Positions 47,611-57,671 of a stretch of DNA of 64,000 nucleotides are shown one piece after another. Position numbers and translations under genes: made by a program. Position 1 is the stretch's first letter; each line of letters opens with the position of its first letter. The stretch is taken from positions 320,856 through 384,855 of the forward strand of contig JAVXNK010000001.1 of NCBI GenBank assembly GCA_036645835.1, read 5' to 3'. The notes below the pieces were generated by a model, which saw only the letters and a list, made by a program, of their open reading frames with translations, was not told the origin of the DNA and did not search any database. This DNA is from Angelakisella sp036645835 (GTDB lineage: Bacteria; Bacillota; Clostridia; Oscillospirales; Ruminococcaceae).

Positions 47611-49500
47611 ATGAAGAGCACCAAGAGATTTTACGCACTTCTAGTAGCAACGGTTCTGATTCTTAGCGCATTGGCGGGTTGCGGCTCCGCACCTGCGGCA
47701 AGTCCGGCTCCAGCTCCCGCTCCCGCACCGGCTCCTGAGGTTTCCTCATCTTCCGAAGCAGCTCCCGCCCCTGCAGCACCCACAGATGCAAATGCTCTGC
47801 CCCGTAACGAGACACTCTATTTTGCGGGCCAACAGTGGGGCGCAGTCAATGGCTGGAACCCCCTTTCCGACGACATGAACAACGCAATGGCCATTGCTCG
47901 TGCTGCCGGTGGTTCCCGTACCCCCATGTTTGAGACACTTTATATGTATAACATGCTGGATGGCAGCATGACCCCTCTGCTGGCTGACGGCGACCCTGTT
48001 TGGAACGCCGACAAGAGCGAGGTAACAGTCAAGATTAACAAGGCTGCCAAGTGGAGCGACGGTACCCCCGTCACTGCTCACGATGTTGAGTACACCTATG
48101 CAAGTGGTGTTAAGTACAAGAATGCTACCGGTACCGGTTACGACCCGTACATCGAGTCTGTCAAGGCAGTTGATGACAACACCGTCAAGATTACCGCCAA
48201 AAAGACAGATGCAGGCAAGCCTGTCAACCCCTTGCAGCTCTCCTGCTTCCTGGTTGACCCCTACATAGCACAGAAGGCATGGATACAAAAGCTTGAGGCT
48301 CGCTGCACCGCCGATAACATCAAGCAGGACCCTGCAGATGACGTTGTTTGGTCCGGTCCTTATACCAAGTTCTTTGCCGACGACCAAAAGGTTGTCATGA
48401 TTCGTGACGACAACTACTGGGGCAAGGACGCCTCGATGTGGGGCAGCCTGCCTATTCCCAAGTACCTCGCACACACCATCTATGCCGATAACGCAGCAGG
48501 TCAGGTCGCTTTCGCCAAGGGCGAGGTCGACGTTTGTCAGCAGTTTATCTCTAACATTCAGGACCTGTGGCAGAAGGAAAAGCTCCCGATTTCCACCTAC
48601 CTTGAGGAAGCTCCCTATGGCATTTGCGTTAACATGCCAACCGCATGGTTTAACACCGACATCCCCGGTCTTGATAACGCTGCTGTCCGCAAGGCTATTG
48701 CCATTGCAGTCGATTACGACGCTATCAACACCAACGCTATGACAGGTCAGTCACCTACCTTTAAGGCGGTTCCCCGCTCGATGATGAACCCCACCGCAGG
48801 CGAGCAGGCTATGTACGACAAGGATGCTATTGCCGCCAAGGGTCTTCAGTGGGCAGGCAGCGACATCGAGGGCGCTAAGAAGATGCTGGATGCAGCAGGC
48901 ATTGTTGACAAGGACGGCGACGGATGGCGCGAGCTGAACGGCAAGAAGCTTTCCTACAACGCATGCGCACCTAATGGCTGGACTGACTGGCAGGCTGCTA
49001 TGGAAATCGTTGCAGCAGCAGGCAAGAACATTGGCATTGAAATCGTTACCGAGTTCCCCGAGTGGAGCGTATACCAGACAGTTATCACAGCTGCCAAGCA
49101 GGATCAGTATGACATCTTTATGATGTGGACCGACTCCGCAACACCCGCACAGCCCTGGGGCCGTGTACGTATGCTCACCAGCTCGGAGTTTAATGGCGTC
49201 GAGGGCAACTGGTCGGGTAACTGGGGTCACTACAGCAACCCTGAGATAGATACCATCATCAAGGCTATTCCCACCGAGAGCGATCCTGCCAAGGTCAAAG
49301 AACTCTACACCAGGGCTGTCGAGATTTACCTGACCGAGGTTCCCAGCTTCTCGCTGATGTATCGCCCTGATAAGTTCCACGCAGTTAATGAGTCTGTTTG
49401 GACCAACTACCCCGAAGCGACCGACGGACGCAACATTCCTCCTATGGACTGCACCGACGGCTACGGCATTGCTGCGCTCTATGGGCTCAAGCTTGTCTGA
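47611..49500 (+). CDS. Peptide-type (SBP_bac_5) solute-binding lipoprotein, standard order
   Basis: A 629-residue lipoprotein. Signal peptide KRFYALLVATVLILSALAG with lipobox AGC, long Ala/Pro linker, then the family 5 domains in the normal order: LYFAGQQWGAVNGWNPLSDD, VKINKAAKWSDGTPVTAHDV (~137), and later LDNAAVRKAIAIAVDYDAI (~356). Start at ATG 47611 with GGAGG. In a setting of beta-glycosidases it probably binds oligosaccharides, as known for several family 5 binding proteins. It serves as the internal reference for the permuted protein at 29142. Confidence 0.88.
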   Translation: MKSTKRFYALLVATVLILSALAGCGSAPAASPAPAPAPAPAPEVSSSSEAAPAPAAPTDANALPRNETLYFAGQQWGAVNGWNPLSDDMNNAMAIARAAGGSRTPMFETLYMYNMLDGSMTPLLADGDPVWNADKSEVTVKINKAAKWSDGTPVTAHDVEYTYASGVKYKNATGTGYDPYIESVKAVDDNTVKITAKKTDAGKPVNPLQLSCFLVDPYIAQKAWIQKLEARCTADNIKQDPADDVVWSGPYTKFFADDQKVVMIRDDNYWGKDASMWGSLPIPKYLAHTIYADNAAGQVAFAKGEVDVCQQFISNIQDLWQKEKLPISTYLEEAPYGICVNMPTAWFNTDIPGLDNAAVRKAIAIAVDYDAINTNAMTGQSPTFKAVPRSMMNPTAGEQAMYDKDAIAAKGLQWAGSDIEGAKKMLDAAGIVDKDGDGWRELNGKKLSYNACAPNGWTDWQAAMEIVAAAGKNIGIEIVTEFPEWSVYQTVITAAKQDQYDIFMMWTDSATPAQPWGRVRMLTSSEFNGVEGNWSGNWGHYSNPEIDTIIKAIPTESDPAKVKELYTRAVEIYLTEVPSFSLMYRPDKFHAVNESVWTNYPEATDGRNIPPMDCTDGYGIAALYGLKLV

Positions 49501-49540
49501 TTCTTCGGACATAATCAATAAGTAAGTGTTTTGCGGGAAG

Positions 49541-49574
49541 CAGCCATGTTGTCAATCTATGAGAAACATGGCTG
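49541..49574 (+). other. Stem-loop between binding-protein and permease genes
   Basis: CAGCCATGTT (49541-49550) pairs with AACATGGCTG (49565-49574), followed by TTTCTCC. Third example in the window of a hairpin after a binding-protein gene, but of unrelated sequence. Confidence 0.65.
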
Positions 49575-49633
49575 TTTCTCCCTTATAACTGGGCGAGTTA
49601 CCACACACATTAGTCGATAGGGGAGAATAGGCC

Positions 49634-50638
49634 ATGAAGGGTTATCGCAAGTATTTCGGTAAGAAGCTATTTTGGTTTTTCATAACCTTCTTAGTTGCCG
49701 TCGTCCTAAATTTTGCGCTTCCGCGTATGATGCCGGGTGACCCCGTGGCTGTCATTACAGCCAAAACGGCACAGGGTATTGCCGATACCAACGCGGTCAA
49801 GAGAATATACGAAGACTATGCACGAAAATTTGGCACAAATGAGCCTGTTATAAATCAATTTATTAAGTTTTGTCAAAATGCCATTAAAGGCGACTTTGGG
49901 CTGTCCTTCAGCCAGTATCCGCGCCCTGTTTCGGATATCGTAGGCAGCGCTATCTGGTGGACCGTCGGTTTGCAGCTGCCCGCCATCATTACGGGATGGC
50001 TCGTCGGCAACCTGTTGGGCGCCCTAGCCGCCTACATACGTAAGGGATTTGACAAGGTGCTTATGCCCATCTGTCTGTTTATCAGCAGCATTCCTGCCTT
50101 TGGTATGGCAGTCATTTTGCTTATCATCTTTTCTATTAAGCTGGGGATTACACCCACAGCCGGCGGCTATGGCTTTGACCTCATTCCCAACATGTCATGG
50201 AGCTTCATAAAGTCGGTTATCCTGCACTACCAGCTTCCGTTCTGGTCCATTGTACTCATAGCCATCGGGGGACAGGCAATTGGTATGCGATCTATGTCCA
50301 TCTATGAGCTTAACGCCGACTATGTTAAGTACAGCCGCTTCCTCGGCATTAAGGACAGCAAGATTGTCGGCTACGTTTTCCGCAATGCCATGCTCCCGCA
50401 GATTACAGGACTTGCCCTGTCGCTGGGTACAATGGTAGGCGGTGCGCTGGTTGCCGAAATTATCTTTAGCTATCCCGGTCTCGGCACCGTCATCTATCAG
50501 GCGGTTACCATGTCCGACTATCCGCTGCTGTCAGCAACTACCCTGATCATTACGCTGATGGTTCTGGTTGCCACGCTTGCCATCGATTTCATCTACGGAT
50601 TCATTGACCCGCGTGTCAAGGCAGCTCAGTTTGATTAA
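49634..50638 (+). CDS. Peptide-type ABC transporter permease (DppB-like)
   Basis: A 334-residue permease. KLFWFFITFLVAVVLNFALP is TM1, RMMPGDPVAVI the conserved DppB motif, and DYVKYSRFLGIKDSKIVGYV the EAA loop. Six membrane segments. GGGGAG precedes ATG 49634. First channel subunit of the block D importer. Confidence 0.9.
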   Translation: MKGYRKYFGKKLFWFFITFLVAVVLNFALPRMMPGDPVAVITAKTAQGIADTNAVKRIYEDYARKFGTNEPVINQFIKFCQNAIKGDFGLSFSQYPRPVSDIVGSAIWWTVGLQLPAIITGWLVGNLLGALAAYIRKGFDKVLMPICLFISSIPAFGMAVILLIIFSIKLGITPTAGGYGFDLIPNMSWSFIKSVILHYQLPFWSIVLIAIGGQAIGMRSMSIYELNADYVKYSRFLGIKDSKIVGYVFRNAMLPQITGLALSLGTMVGGALVAEIIFSYPGLGTVIYQAVTMSDYPLLSATTLIITLMVLVATLAIDFIYGFIDPRVKAAQFD

Positions 50639-50650
50639 GGGGGAACAGAG

Positions 50651-51901
50651 ATGAAAAATACACTTCGTCAGGTATTCCATTCCCCTAAGTTTGTAGTAGG
50701 GTTTGTCATAATGACGGCAATTATGCTCATTATGGTACTTTACCCACTCCTCATTGACGGGGGCAACCCGCTGGAGATGATAGGTTTAGGCTCATTTATG
50801 GAGCCGGGTACATATGTAAACCTTTATGACAGCATTAACTCACCCACAAGCACCCTCAAGCTGCCTGACGCCGCCGACAACCGTATAGCATCCATGCTCA
50901 AGGATGACGACAGGGTGTCCATGATGAACTGGCTGCTTGCCACAGGTGTGCCTGCGGATAACATTAACATTCAGGACACCGACGCACTACTGGCGCTGTG
51001 GTGGGAAAAGTACGACCCCGCCATCCGTCCCGATGGCATGACCAAGGCCATGCGCAACTATTACCAGCGTCTGGACGAATCGCTCGAAACCGCCAAACGC
51101 ACCGCCGAGCTCACCGTTGTCAACACCAACGCAGCAGGTAAGCAGGAGGAGATTAAGGCGGTGGTGGATACCGACTATGTTAACATCAAGGATGTTGCCA
51201 ATGTGCGCAGCCTACCGCTGGGCACCGACAACTTCGGGCGCGATGTGCTCAAGGAGCTTGTTGCTGCCTGTGGCGTCTCACTGATGATTGGTCTTGTTGC
51301 GGGTACAATTGCTACCGCAATCGGGCTGACATTGGGGCTTATTGCGGGCTATGTTGGCGGTGTTGTTGATGACGCCATCATGTTTGTTACCAACATTTTT
51401 ATGGTCATTCCGTCCTTTGTACTTCTGCTGCTCATCTCCTACAGCGTGGCACAGGACAAACGCGGTGCCATGACGGTTGCCCTGGTTATCGGGCTTACCA
51501 GCTGGGTGTGGACTACCCGCTCGGTGCGCGCACAGGTCATCTCACTGCGCAACCGCGACCACGTCAATCTTTCCAAACTGTCGGGGCATTCGCTGCTGCG
51601 CATCATCCTAACTGACATTCTGCCCTACATAGCCTCCTATGTGGTAATGGCGCTCATCCTACAGATAAGCTCGGCTATTCTTGCCGAGGCTCAGCTCTCA
51701 ATGCTGGGACTGGGGCCCAAGACCACCGAGGTGCCAACCCTTGGGCTGATGATGAACTGGGCAATGCTGTATGCAGCGCACCTCAACGGCTCGTGGTGGG
51801 CTTATTTCCCGGTGCTGCTTACCATAGCACTCATTTCCTTCTCGCTTAACCTAATGAATACAGGACTTGATCAGGTGTTCAATCCTACACTGAGAGATTA
51901 A
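50651..51901 (+). CDS. Peptide-type ABC transporter permease (DppC-like) with large extra external domain
   Basis: A 416-residue permease, about 110 longer than usual. TM1 (VGFVIMTAIMLIMVLYPLLI) is followed by a ~145-residue hydrophilic region (~40-185) with helical, charged segments (MNWLLATGVPADNIN, MRNYYQRLDESLETAKRTAE) before the standard LPLGTDNFGRDVLKELV motif and the remaining helices. By topology the insert lies outside the cell, facing the binding protein. The paralogue at 31941 lacks it. It could help dock the binding protein or a long oligosaccharide. Confidence 0.88.
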   Translation: MKNTLRQVFHSPKFVVGFVIMTAIMLIMVLYPLLIDGGNPLEMIGLGSFMEPGTYVNLYDSINSPTSTLKLPDAADNRIASMLKDDDRVSMMNWLLATGVPADNINIQDTDALLALWWEKYDPAIRPDGMTKAMRNYYQRLDESLETAKRTAELTVVNTNAAGKQEEIKAVVDTDYVNIKDVANVRSLPLGTDNFGRDVLKELVAACGVSLMIGLVAGTIATAIGLTLGLIAGYVGGVVDDAIMFVTNIFMVIPSFVLLLLISYSVAQDKRGAMTVALVIGLTSWVWTTRSVRAQVISLRNRDHVNLSKLSGHSLLRIILTDILPYIASYVVMALILQISSAILAEAQLSMLGLGPKTTEVPTLGLMMNWAMLYAAHLNGSWWAYFPVLLTIALISFSLNLMNTGLDQVFNPTLRD

Positions 51902-51916
51902 GGAGGTCGTATTGAT

Positions 51917-52930
51917 ATGGCAAAGACTATGCTGGAAGTAAAAGACCTCACAACCAAATATGTCACTCGTTTTGGTGAGGATGTGTACGCCGTTGACCAT
52001 GTTTCCTTCAAGGTGGAGGAGGGCAAGTCGATTGGCATTGCCGGTGAGTCGGGCTGCGGCAAGAGTACCCTCGCGCTTAGCCTGATGGGCTATTACTTTG
52101 CGCCGCTGCACTACACAAGCGGAGACATCATCATTGACGGCGTCAATATTTCGGGCATGAAGCCCGATGACGTGCGTAAGTCGATACTGGGCAACGAGAT
52201 TGCCTACATACCGCAGGCGGCAATGAACGCGCTTAACCCTACAAGCAAGATTATCCGTTTTGTAGAGGACGTTATCCGCGCCCATGAACCCAAGGCAAGC
52301 AAAAAGGATATTTATGACCGTGCACGTGAGCGATTCGAGATACTGGGTCTGCCTGCCGATGTGCTGCAGAAGCATGCGGTGGAGCTGTCGGGTGGCATGA
52401 AGCAGCGCACTGTCATTGCGGTGTCAACAATCCTGTCGCCAAAGGTGCTCATTGCCGACGAGCCCTCCAGCGCGCTGGACGTAACCAGCCAAAAGATGGT
52501 TATCAAGATGCTGCGTGACATGATGGATAAGGGCTACATCAAGTCGATGATATTCATTACTCACGAGCTGCCGCTGCTGTACAATGTCACCGACGACATC
52601 ATGGTCATGTACGCCGGGCAGATAGTGGAGAGTGGCACGGCAAAGGAAATGGTATTTGACCCGATACACCCCTACTCAAGGGGATTAATGGGATCCATCA
52701 TCGTGCCCGAGGAGGGTACGCGCGACGCCAAGCTTATCGCCATACCAGGTACACCACCCAACCTAAAAAACCCGCCTGTTGGCTGTCGCTTTGCCGAGCG
52801 GTGCCGCTATGCCAAGGCGGAATGCCGACTGAGGTCGGTTGAGCTGTCAGAATTTGAGCAAAACCGCCGCTATCGCTGCTTGGGCGACTACGGTAAGCTT
52901 AGGGAGGTGTATCGCAGTGAGTTTGAATGA
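51917..52930 (+). CDS. Peptide-type ABC transporter ATPase (DppD-like)
   Basis: A 337-residue ATPase: Walker A GESGCGKST, Q-loop region AYIPQAAMNALNPTSKI, signature LSGGMKQRTVIAVSTIL, Walker B VLIADEPSSALD, H-loop FITHELPLLYN, and the family C-terminus with CRFAERCRYAKAEC. It overlaps the next gene by 14 bases. Confidence 0.92.
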   Translation: MAKTMLEVKDLTTKYVTRFGEDVYAVDHVSFKVEEGKSIGIAGESGCGKSTLALSLMGYYFAPLHYTSGDIIIDGVNISGMKPDDVRKSILGNEIAYIPQAAMNALNPTSKIIRFVEDVIRAHEPKASKKDIYDRARERFEILGLPADVLQKHAVELSGGMKQRTVIAVSTILSPKVLIADEPSSALDVTSQKMVIKMLRDMMDKGYIKSMIFITHELPLLYNVTDDIMVMYAGQIVESGTAKEMVFDPIHPYSRGLMGSIIVPEEGTRDAKLIAIPGTPPNLKNPPVGCRFAERCRYAKAECRLRSVELSEFEQNRRYRCLGDYGKLREVYRSEFE

Positions 52931-53786
52931 GGAAATGACAAGCGTTCGTAGGAGAAAGAGCGAGCAGTGCCGTTGCGGTCCGCTCTGCCTGTCTGGTAGC
53001 GGTGTAACCAAGGTCTTCGGCGTAGGCGACAAGAAGTGCGTGGCAGTAGATAATGTTTCCTTTCAGTTCCACGAGGGTGAATTTGTATCCATTGTTGGCG
53101 AGTCGGGCAGTGGAAAGACAACACTTTCCAAGATTCTGCTCGGGCTTACCTCCATTACCGACGGGACAATTTACTATCAGGGTCAGCCCCGGGACATCTC
53201 AACAGGCATCAAGCGGCACAAGTACTGGAAAGGCATTCAGGCTATCTTCCAGGATCCGTTTTCCTCCTTTAATGTTTTTAATAAGATTGATACAGTCCTG
53301 CTGGACTGCATAAACATGCGTGGCGGCAAGAAGCTCCCGAAGGAGGAAAAGGTACGGATGATGACCGAGGCTTGCAGCTTTGTCAACCTCAAGTTTGCCG
53401 AGCTCACCAACAAGTACCCCTTTGAGCTGTCGGGTGGTCAGATGCAGCGCCTAATGATTGCCCGAATCTTCCTGCTCAAGCCCAAAATACTGCTAGCCGA
53501 CGAGCCCACCAGCATGATTGACGCCTGCTCCCGCGCAACGATCCTCGATATGCTGATGCAGCTGCGTGATGAGGTTAACATGACCATCATCTTTATCACC
53601 CACGACATCGGGCTTGCCTACTACATTTCCGATACCGTTTACATCATGGAGCATGGTAAGTTTGTCGAGTTTGGGTGTGCCGATGATGTTATCCTCAATC
53701 CGCAGGCAGCCTACACCAAGCGGCTAATCAGCGATGTGCCCAAGATATACGAGGAATGGGATCTGTCCACCGTGGGTAAGTCGTAA
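52917..53786 (+). CDS. Peptide-type ABC transporter ATPase (DppF-like) with Cys-rich N-terminus
   Basis: A 289-residue ATPase. Walker A GESGSGKTT, signature LSGGQMQRLMIARIFL, Walker B ILLADEPTSMIDA, H-loop ITHDIGLAYYI. The start is taken as GTG 52917, nine bases after AGGGAGG; a longer frame runs inside the upstream gene without such a site. The first ~35 residues are basic with a CRCGPLC cluster, which replaces the usual start; the C-terminal oligopeptide extension with its cysteines is missing. Confidence 0.88.
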   Translation: MSLNEEMTSVRRRKSEQCRCGPLCLSGSGVTKVFGVGDKKCVAVDNVSFQFHEGEFVSIVGESGSGKTTLSKILLGLTSITDGTIYYQGQPRDISTGIKRHKYWKGIQAIFQDPFSSFNVFNKIDTVLLDCINMRGGKKLPKEEKVRMMTEACSFVNLKFAELTNKYPFELSGGQMQRLMIARIFLLKPKILLADEPTSMIDACSRATILDMLMQLRDEVNMTIIFITHDIGLAYYISDTVYIMEHGKFVEFGCADDVILNPQAAYTKRLISDVPKIYEEWDLSTVGKS

Positions 53787-53809
53787 CAATAACTTAATGA
53801 GGTGCAGTT

Positions 53810-56092
53810 ATGGATATTAAGAATTTGGTTGCCCAAATGACACTGGAAGAAAAAGCGGGACTATGCTCGGGACTCGATTTTTGGCATACCAAGCCTGTTG
53901 AGCGGTTGGGCATACCATCGGTAATGGTGAGTGATGGTCCCCACGGACTGCGCAAGCAGGATGATAAGGCTGACCATTTGGGACAGAACGACAGCATAAA
54001 GGCTGTCTGCTTCCCTACAGGCTGTGCCACTGCATCCTCCTTTGACCGAAAGCTTTTTGCCACGCTTGGGGAGGCGCTGGGTGACGAGTGTCAGGCAGAG
54101 GACGTCAGCGTCCTGCTTGGACCTGCTATCAACATCAAGCGCTCACCGCTGTGCGGGCGCAACTTCGAGTATCTGTCCGAGGACCCTTACCTTGCGGGTG
54201 AGTCGTCGGCGGCCTACACCAACGCCATTCAGGCAAAGGGTGTTGGGGTTAGCGTTAAACACTATGCTGCCAACAATCAGGAGCATCGTCGCATGTCCTC
54301 CAGCTCCGAGATTGACGAACGCACCCTGCGCGAGATTTATCTTGCGCCATTTGAAACCACCGTACGCAAGGCAAAGCCATGGACGGTTATGTGCTCCTAC
54401 AACCGCATTAACGGCACATTTTCTGCCGAAAACCGTTGGCTGCTTACCGATGTACTGCGTGACGAATGGGGCTTTGACGGCTATGTTATGACCGACTGGG
54501 GTGCGGTGGTAGACAGGGTAACGGGCATTGAGGCTGGGCTTGACCTAGAGATGCCGGCGTCGGGCGGGGTCAATGACCGCAAGATTGTTGCCGCTGTCAA
54601 GGCGGGTAAGCTGGATGAAGGGCTGCTTGACCTTGCATGTGAGCGGATACTTACCGTTAACAACCGCTACCTTGCGGGCCGAACAGGCAAAACCGACTGG
54701 GACAGGGACGCGCACGATGCATTGTCCTCGTCCCTCGCCGAACAATGTATGGTATTGCTGCGCAACGAAGATAATATTCTGCCGCTAAACAAGGGAGATA
54801 CGGTTACTTTTATCGGTGAATTTGCTACAGCTCCACGCTTCCAGGGCGGAGGCAGCTCGCACATCAACAGCCACAGGGTGACAAGCGCACTTGCCGCTGT
54901 CGAGCAATCGGGCATTGCAAATGTTACCTATGTCCGTGGCTATGATTTGGTTGCCGACAGCACCAGCGATGCTTTGCTGCATGAGGCAGCCACTGCCGCA
55001 GGGAGTGCCAAGGTAGCTGTGGTATTTGTAGGCTTGCCCGACGTATACGAGTCGGAGGGCTATGACCGCACACACCTTCGTTTGCCCGACAGTCAGGTAG
55101 CTGTTATCGAGGCTGTAACCGCCGTCAACCCTAATACCGTGGTTGTGCTACACAACGGCTCGCCTGTCGAGATGCCGTGGCTTGGCAAAGTCAAGGGCGT
55201 GCTCGAGGCTTATCTGGGCGGTCAGGCGGTTGGCAGAGCGGTTGTCCGCATCCTGTACGGAGACGCCAACCCCAGCGGCAGGCTTGCCGAGACTTTCCCG
55301 CTAAAGCTTGCTGACAATCCGTCCTATCTGTTCTTTGGCGGTGAAAAGGACAGGGTGGAGTACCGCGAGGGCGTTTTTGTGGGCTACCGCTACTATGACA
55401 AAAAGCAGATGGAGGTGCTGTTCCCGTTTGGCTATGGTCTTAGCTATACTACCTTTGACTATAGTAACCTGTGCCTAAGCGCCGATGTCATAGACGACAC
55501 ACAGACTGTAACGGTCAGCGTGGATGTGACCAACACAGGCAGCCGCTCCGGTAGGGAGGTGGTGCAGCTTTATGTTGCCGACCTTGAGAGCACCACTATT
55601 CGCCCTGTACGTGAGCTCAAGGGCTTTGACAAGGTGGAGCTTGCGGCGGGAGAAACCAAGACGGTTACCTTTACCCTCAACAAGCGCTCCTTTGCTTACT
55701 ACGAGACAGCAATACATGACTGGTATGTCGAGAGTGGCGACTTTGCACTGCAAATTGGACGCTCCAGCCGTGACATAGTACTGGAAAAGGTAATATATGT
55801 AAACTCTACCGTGGAACTGCCTGTACATTTTGATACCAATTCCATTTTTGCGGATTTGATGGCAAGTCCAAAGGGTCGTGCTGTGCTTGACGGACCCGCC
55901 AAGCAGATTATCAATGCAATTGCACCGACACCCGAGGACGACAGTGCAAGCGACGTTGCCAGGGCGGCAATCTCACCCGAGATGATGGAGGCAATGCTGC
56001 GCTACATGCCACTACGCGCTCTGTTAAGTTTTGGCGGGGGGGCTATAACCGATGAAATATTGCAGCAGATGCTGGACGCCATTAACAGATAG
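53810..56092 (+). CDS. GH3 beta-glucosidase
   Basis: A 760-residue family 3 glycoside hydrolase without a signal peptide. The first domain has GPHGLRKQ, LGPAINIKRSPLCGRNFEYL, KHYAANNQEHRR and the nucleophile in YVMTDWGAV; the second (alpha/beta sandwich) has FIGEFATAPRFQGGGSS and RTHLRLPDSQ; the fibronectin-type domain has SGREVVQLYVADLES. It would hydrolyse beta-glucosides (for example cellobiose-like sugars) after import. A ~60-residue C-terminal tail after the Fn3-like part is unusual but not unique. Confidence 0.92.
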   Translation: MDIKNLVAQMTLEEKAGLCSGLDFWHTKPVERLGIPSVMVSDGPHGLRKQDDKADHLGQNDSIKAVCFPTGCATASSFDRKLFATLGEALGDECQAEDVSVLLGPAINIKRSPLCGRNFEYLSEDPYLAGESSAAYTNAIQAKGVGVSVKHYAANNQEHRRMSSSSEIDERTLREIYLAPFETTVRKAKPWTVMCSYNRINGTFSAENRWLLTDVLRDEWGFDGYVMTDWGAVVDRVTGIEAGLDLEMPASGGVNDRKIVAAVKAGKLDEGLLDLACERILTVNNRYLAGRTGKTDWDRDAHDALSSSLAEQCMVLLRNEDNILPLNKGDTVTFIGEFATAPRFQGGGSSHINSHRVTSALAAVEQSGIANVTYVRGYDLVADSTSDALLHEAATAAGSAKVAVVFVGLPDVYESEGYDRTHLRLPDSQVAVIEAVTAVNPNTVVVLHNGSPVEMPWLGKVKGVLEAYLGGQAVGRAVVRILYGDANPSGRLAETFPLKLADNPSYLFFGGEKDRVEYREGVFVGYRYYDKKQMEVLFPFGYGLSYTTFDYSNLCLSADVIDDTQTVTVSVDVTNTGSRSGREVVQLYVADLESTTIRPVRELKGFDKVELAAGETKTVTFTLNKRSFAYYETAIHDWYVESGDFALQIGRSSRDIVLEKVIYVNSTVELPVHFDTNSIFADLMASPKGRAVLDGPAKQIINAIAPTPEDDSASDVARAAISPEMMEAMLRYMPLRALLSFGGGAITDEILQQMLDAINR

Positions 56093-56154
56093 CTGCAGGC
56101 AACAATTACACCGTTCCAACGATGACAATCATACTATAAAGTAGAGGTAACCGT

Positions 56155-57498
56155 ATGAGTAAATTTCCAAAGAATTTTGTGTGGGGCGTTGCCTGTGCTT
56201 CCTACCAGTGCGAGGGTGGATGGGACGCCGACGGGAAAGGTCCAAACATATGGGATGATTTTGCGCACGCCGAGGGCAAGGTGAAAAACGGCGATAACGG
56301 TGACATTGCCTGTGACTGCTACCACCGTTATGCCGAGGACGTTGTTCTGATGAAGGAGCTGGGGTTGCAGGCCTATCGCTTTTCAATCAGCTGGTCACGC
56401 GTCATACCCAATGGGGTGGGCGAGGTCAACGAATTGGGGCTTGCCTACTACGACAGGCTGATTGATGAGCTGCTGCAAAACGGCATTGAGCCGTGGGTAA
56501 CATTGTATCACTGGGACCTGCCCAGCGCACTGCAACGCAAAGGCGGATGGCTTAACCGTGAAACGGTGGACGCGTTTGCACGTTTTGCCACAGTCATTGC
56601 CAAACGCTTTGATGGCCGAGTTAAGCATTACATGACCATCAACGAGCCGCAATGTGTTGTTTCACTGGGGCTTGGCAGCGGTATACATGCACCCGGCCTG
56701 CAACTTACCAAAACTGAGCAGGCATTGGCAATGCACCATCTGGTGCTGGCACACGGTGTGGCACAAACCGCACTTAAGCAAAACAGCAGCGGGGACATCA
56801 TGGTCGGTGTTTCCCCATGTGGCAGGTTGTGCTATCCGATTAAAGATACTCCAAAGGGGCGAGAGGCTGCCTACAACGAAACCTTTAACCTTGATACCGA
56901 GGATTGGGCATTTACCTTTAACATTTTTATGGATGGTATAATGCTTAACGGTTACGATGACAGCGCACCCAAGTTCTTACGTGACTTCGCCGCCACAATA
57001 CCTGCAAGTGACTGGGAACTTGTGCAAAAGCCCGATTTCATGGGGGTAAACGTCTACAACGGTTCGTGGGTGGATGACAATGGCAACTGGATCAAACGGC
57101 ACGAGGGTTTCCCTGTAACCGCCAACAAGTGGCCTGTCACCCCCGAGGTCATGCGCTACGGCATGATAAACCTGCACAAGCGGTACGGCTTGCCCATCTG
57201 CATTACCGAGAATGGGCTTTCTAGCAATGACCGTGTTTATCTGGACGGCAAGGTACATGACATGGACCGCATTGATTTCCTGCACCGATACCTGCTGGAG
57301 CTTGCAGGGGCAATCGAGGAGGGTGTTCCTGTAATCGGTTACCTGCAATGGAGCTTCCTTGACAACTTTGAGTGGGCGGAGGGATACAGCGAGCGTTTTG
57401 GCATTGTCTATGTAGACTATCCAACGCAGAAGCGCATCCCCAAGGAATCTGCATATTGGTATGCCAATGTCATTGCACAAAATGGCAGCAACCTATAA
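56155..57498 (+). CDS. GH1 beta-glucosidase
   Basis: A 447-residue family 1 enzyme of the standard NAD-independent, intracellular type. FPKNFVWGVACASYQCEGGW is the N-terminal signature, TINEPQC holds the acid/base glutamate, ITENGLSSND the nucleophile, and GYLQWSFLDNFEWAEGYS the aglycone side. It acts on beta-glucosides without a PTS phosphate, which fits ABC import. It follows the GH3 gene by 62 bases and is last in the block. Confidence 0.93.
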   Translation: MSKFPKNFVWGVACASYQCEGGWDADGKGPNIWDDFAHAEGKVKNGDNGDIACDCYHRYAEDVVLMKELGLQAYRFSISWSRVIPNGVGEVNELGLAYYDRLIDELLQNGIEPWVTLYHWDLPSALQRKGGWLNRETVDAFARFATVIAKRFDGRVKHYMTINEPQCVVSLGLGSGIHAPGLQLTKTEQALAMHHLVLAHGVAQTALKQNSSGDIMVGVSPCGRLCYPIKDTPKGREAAYNETFNLDTEDWAFTFNIFMDGIMLNGYDDSAPKFLRDFAATIPASDWELVQKPDFMGVNVYNGSWVDDNGNWIKRHEGFPVTANKWPVTPEVMRYGMINLHKRYGLPICITENGLSSNDRVYLDGKVHDMDRIDFLHRYLLELAGAIEEGVPVIGYLQWSFLDNFEWAEGYSERFGIVYVDYPTQKRIPKESAYWYANVIAQNGSNL

Positions 57499-57671
57499 CA
57501 TCTATCATCTACTTTTTTCATTCTTTTGGGCAAGGAAATTCTTCCAACCATTACCATTATGGAGGACTTGCCAACCAAGGCGTCTGGACGGGTGAAGCAG
57601 ATGATACATGAGCGAAGGAATATGCTAGGATGTTTTTGTAAGCAAATCTTAGCTGGTTTGTATAGGGCACG

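Noticed and set aside
57499..57671. A short gene in the gap after the GH1 gene
   Set aside because: Open frames of ~60 codons exist but lack ribosome-binding sites and run into the repeat; no family pattern is visible.
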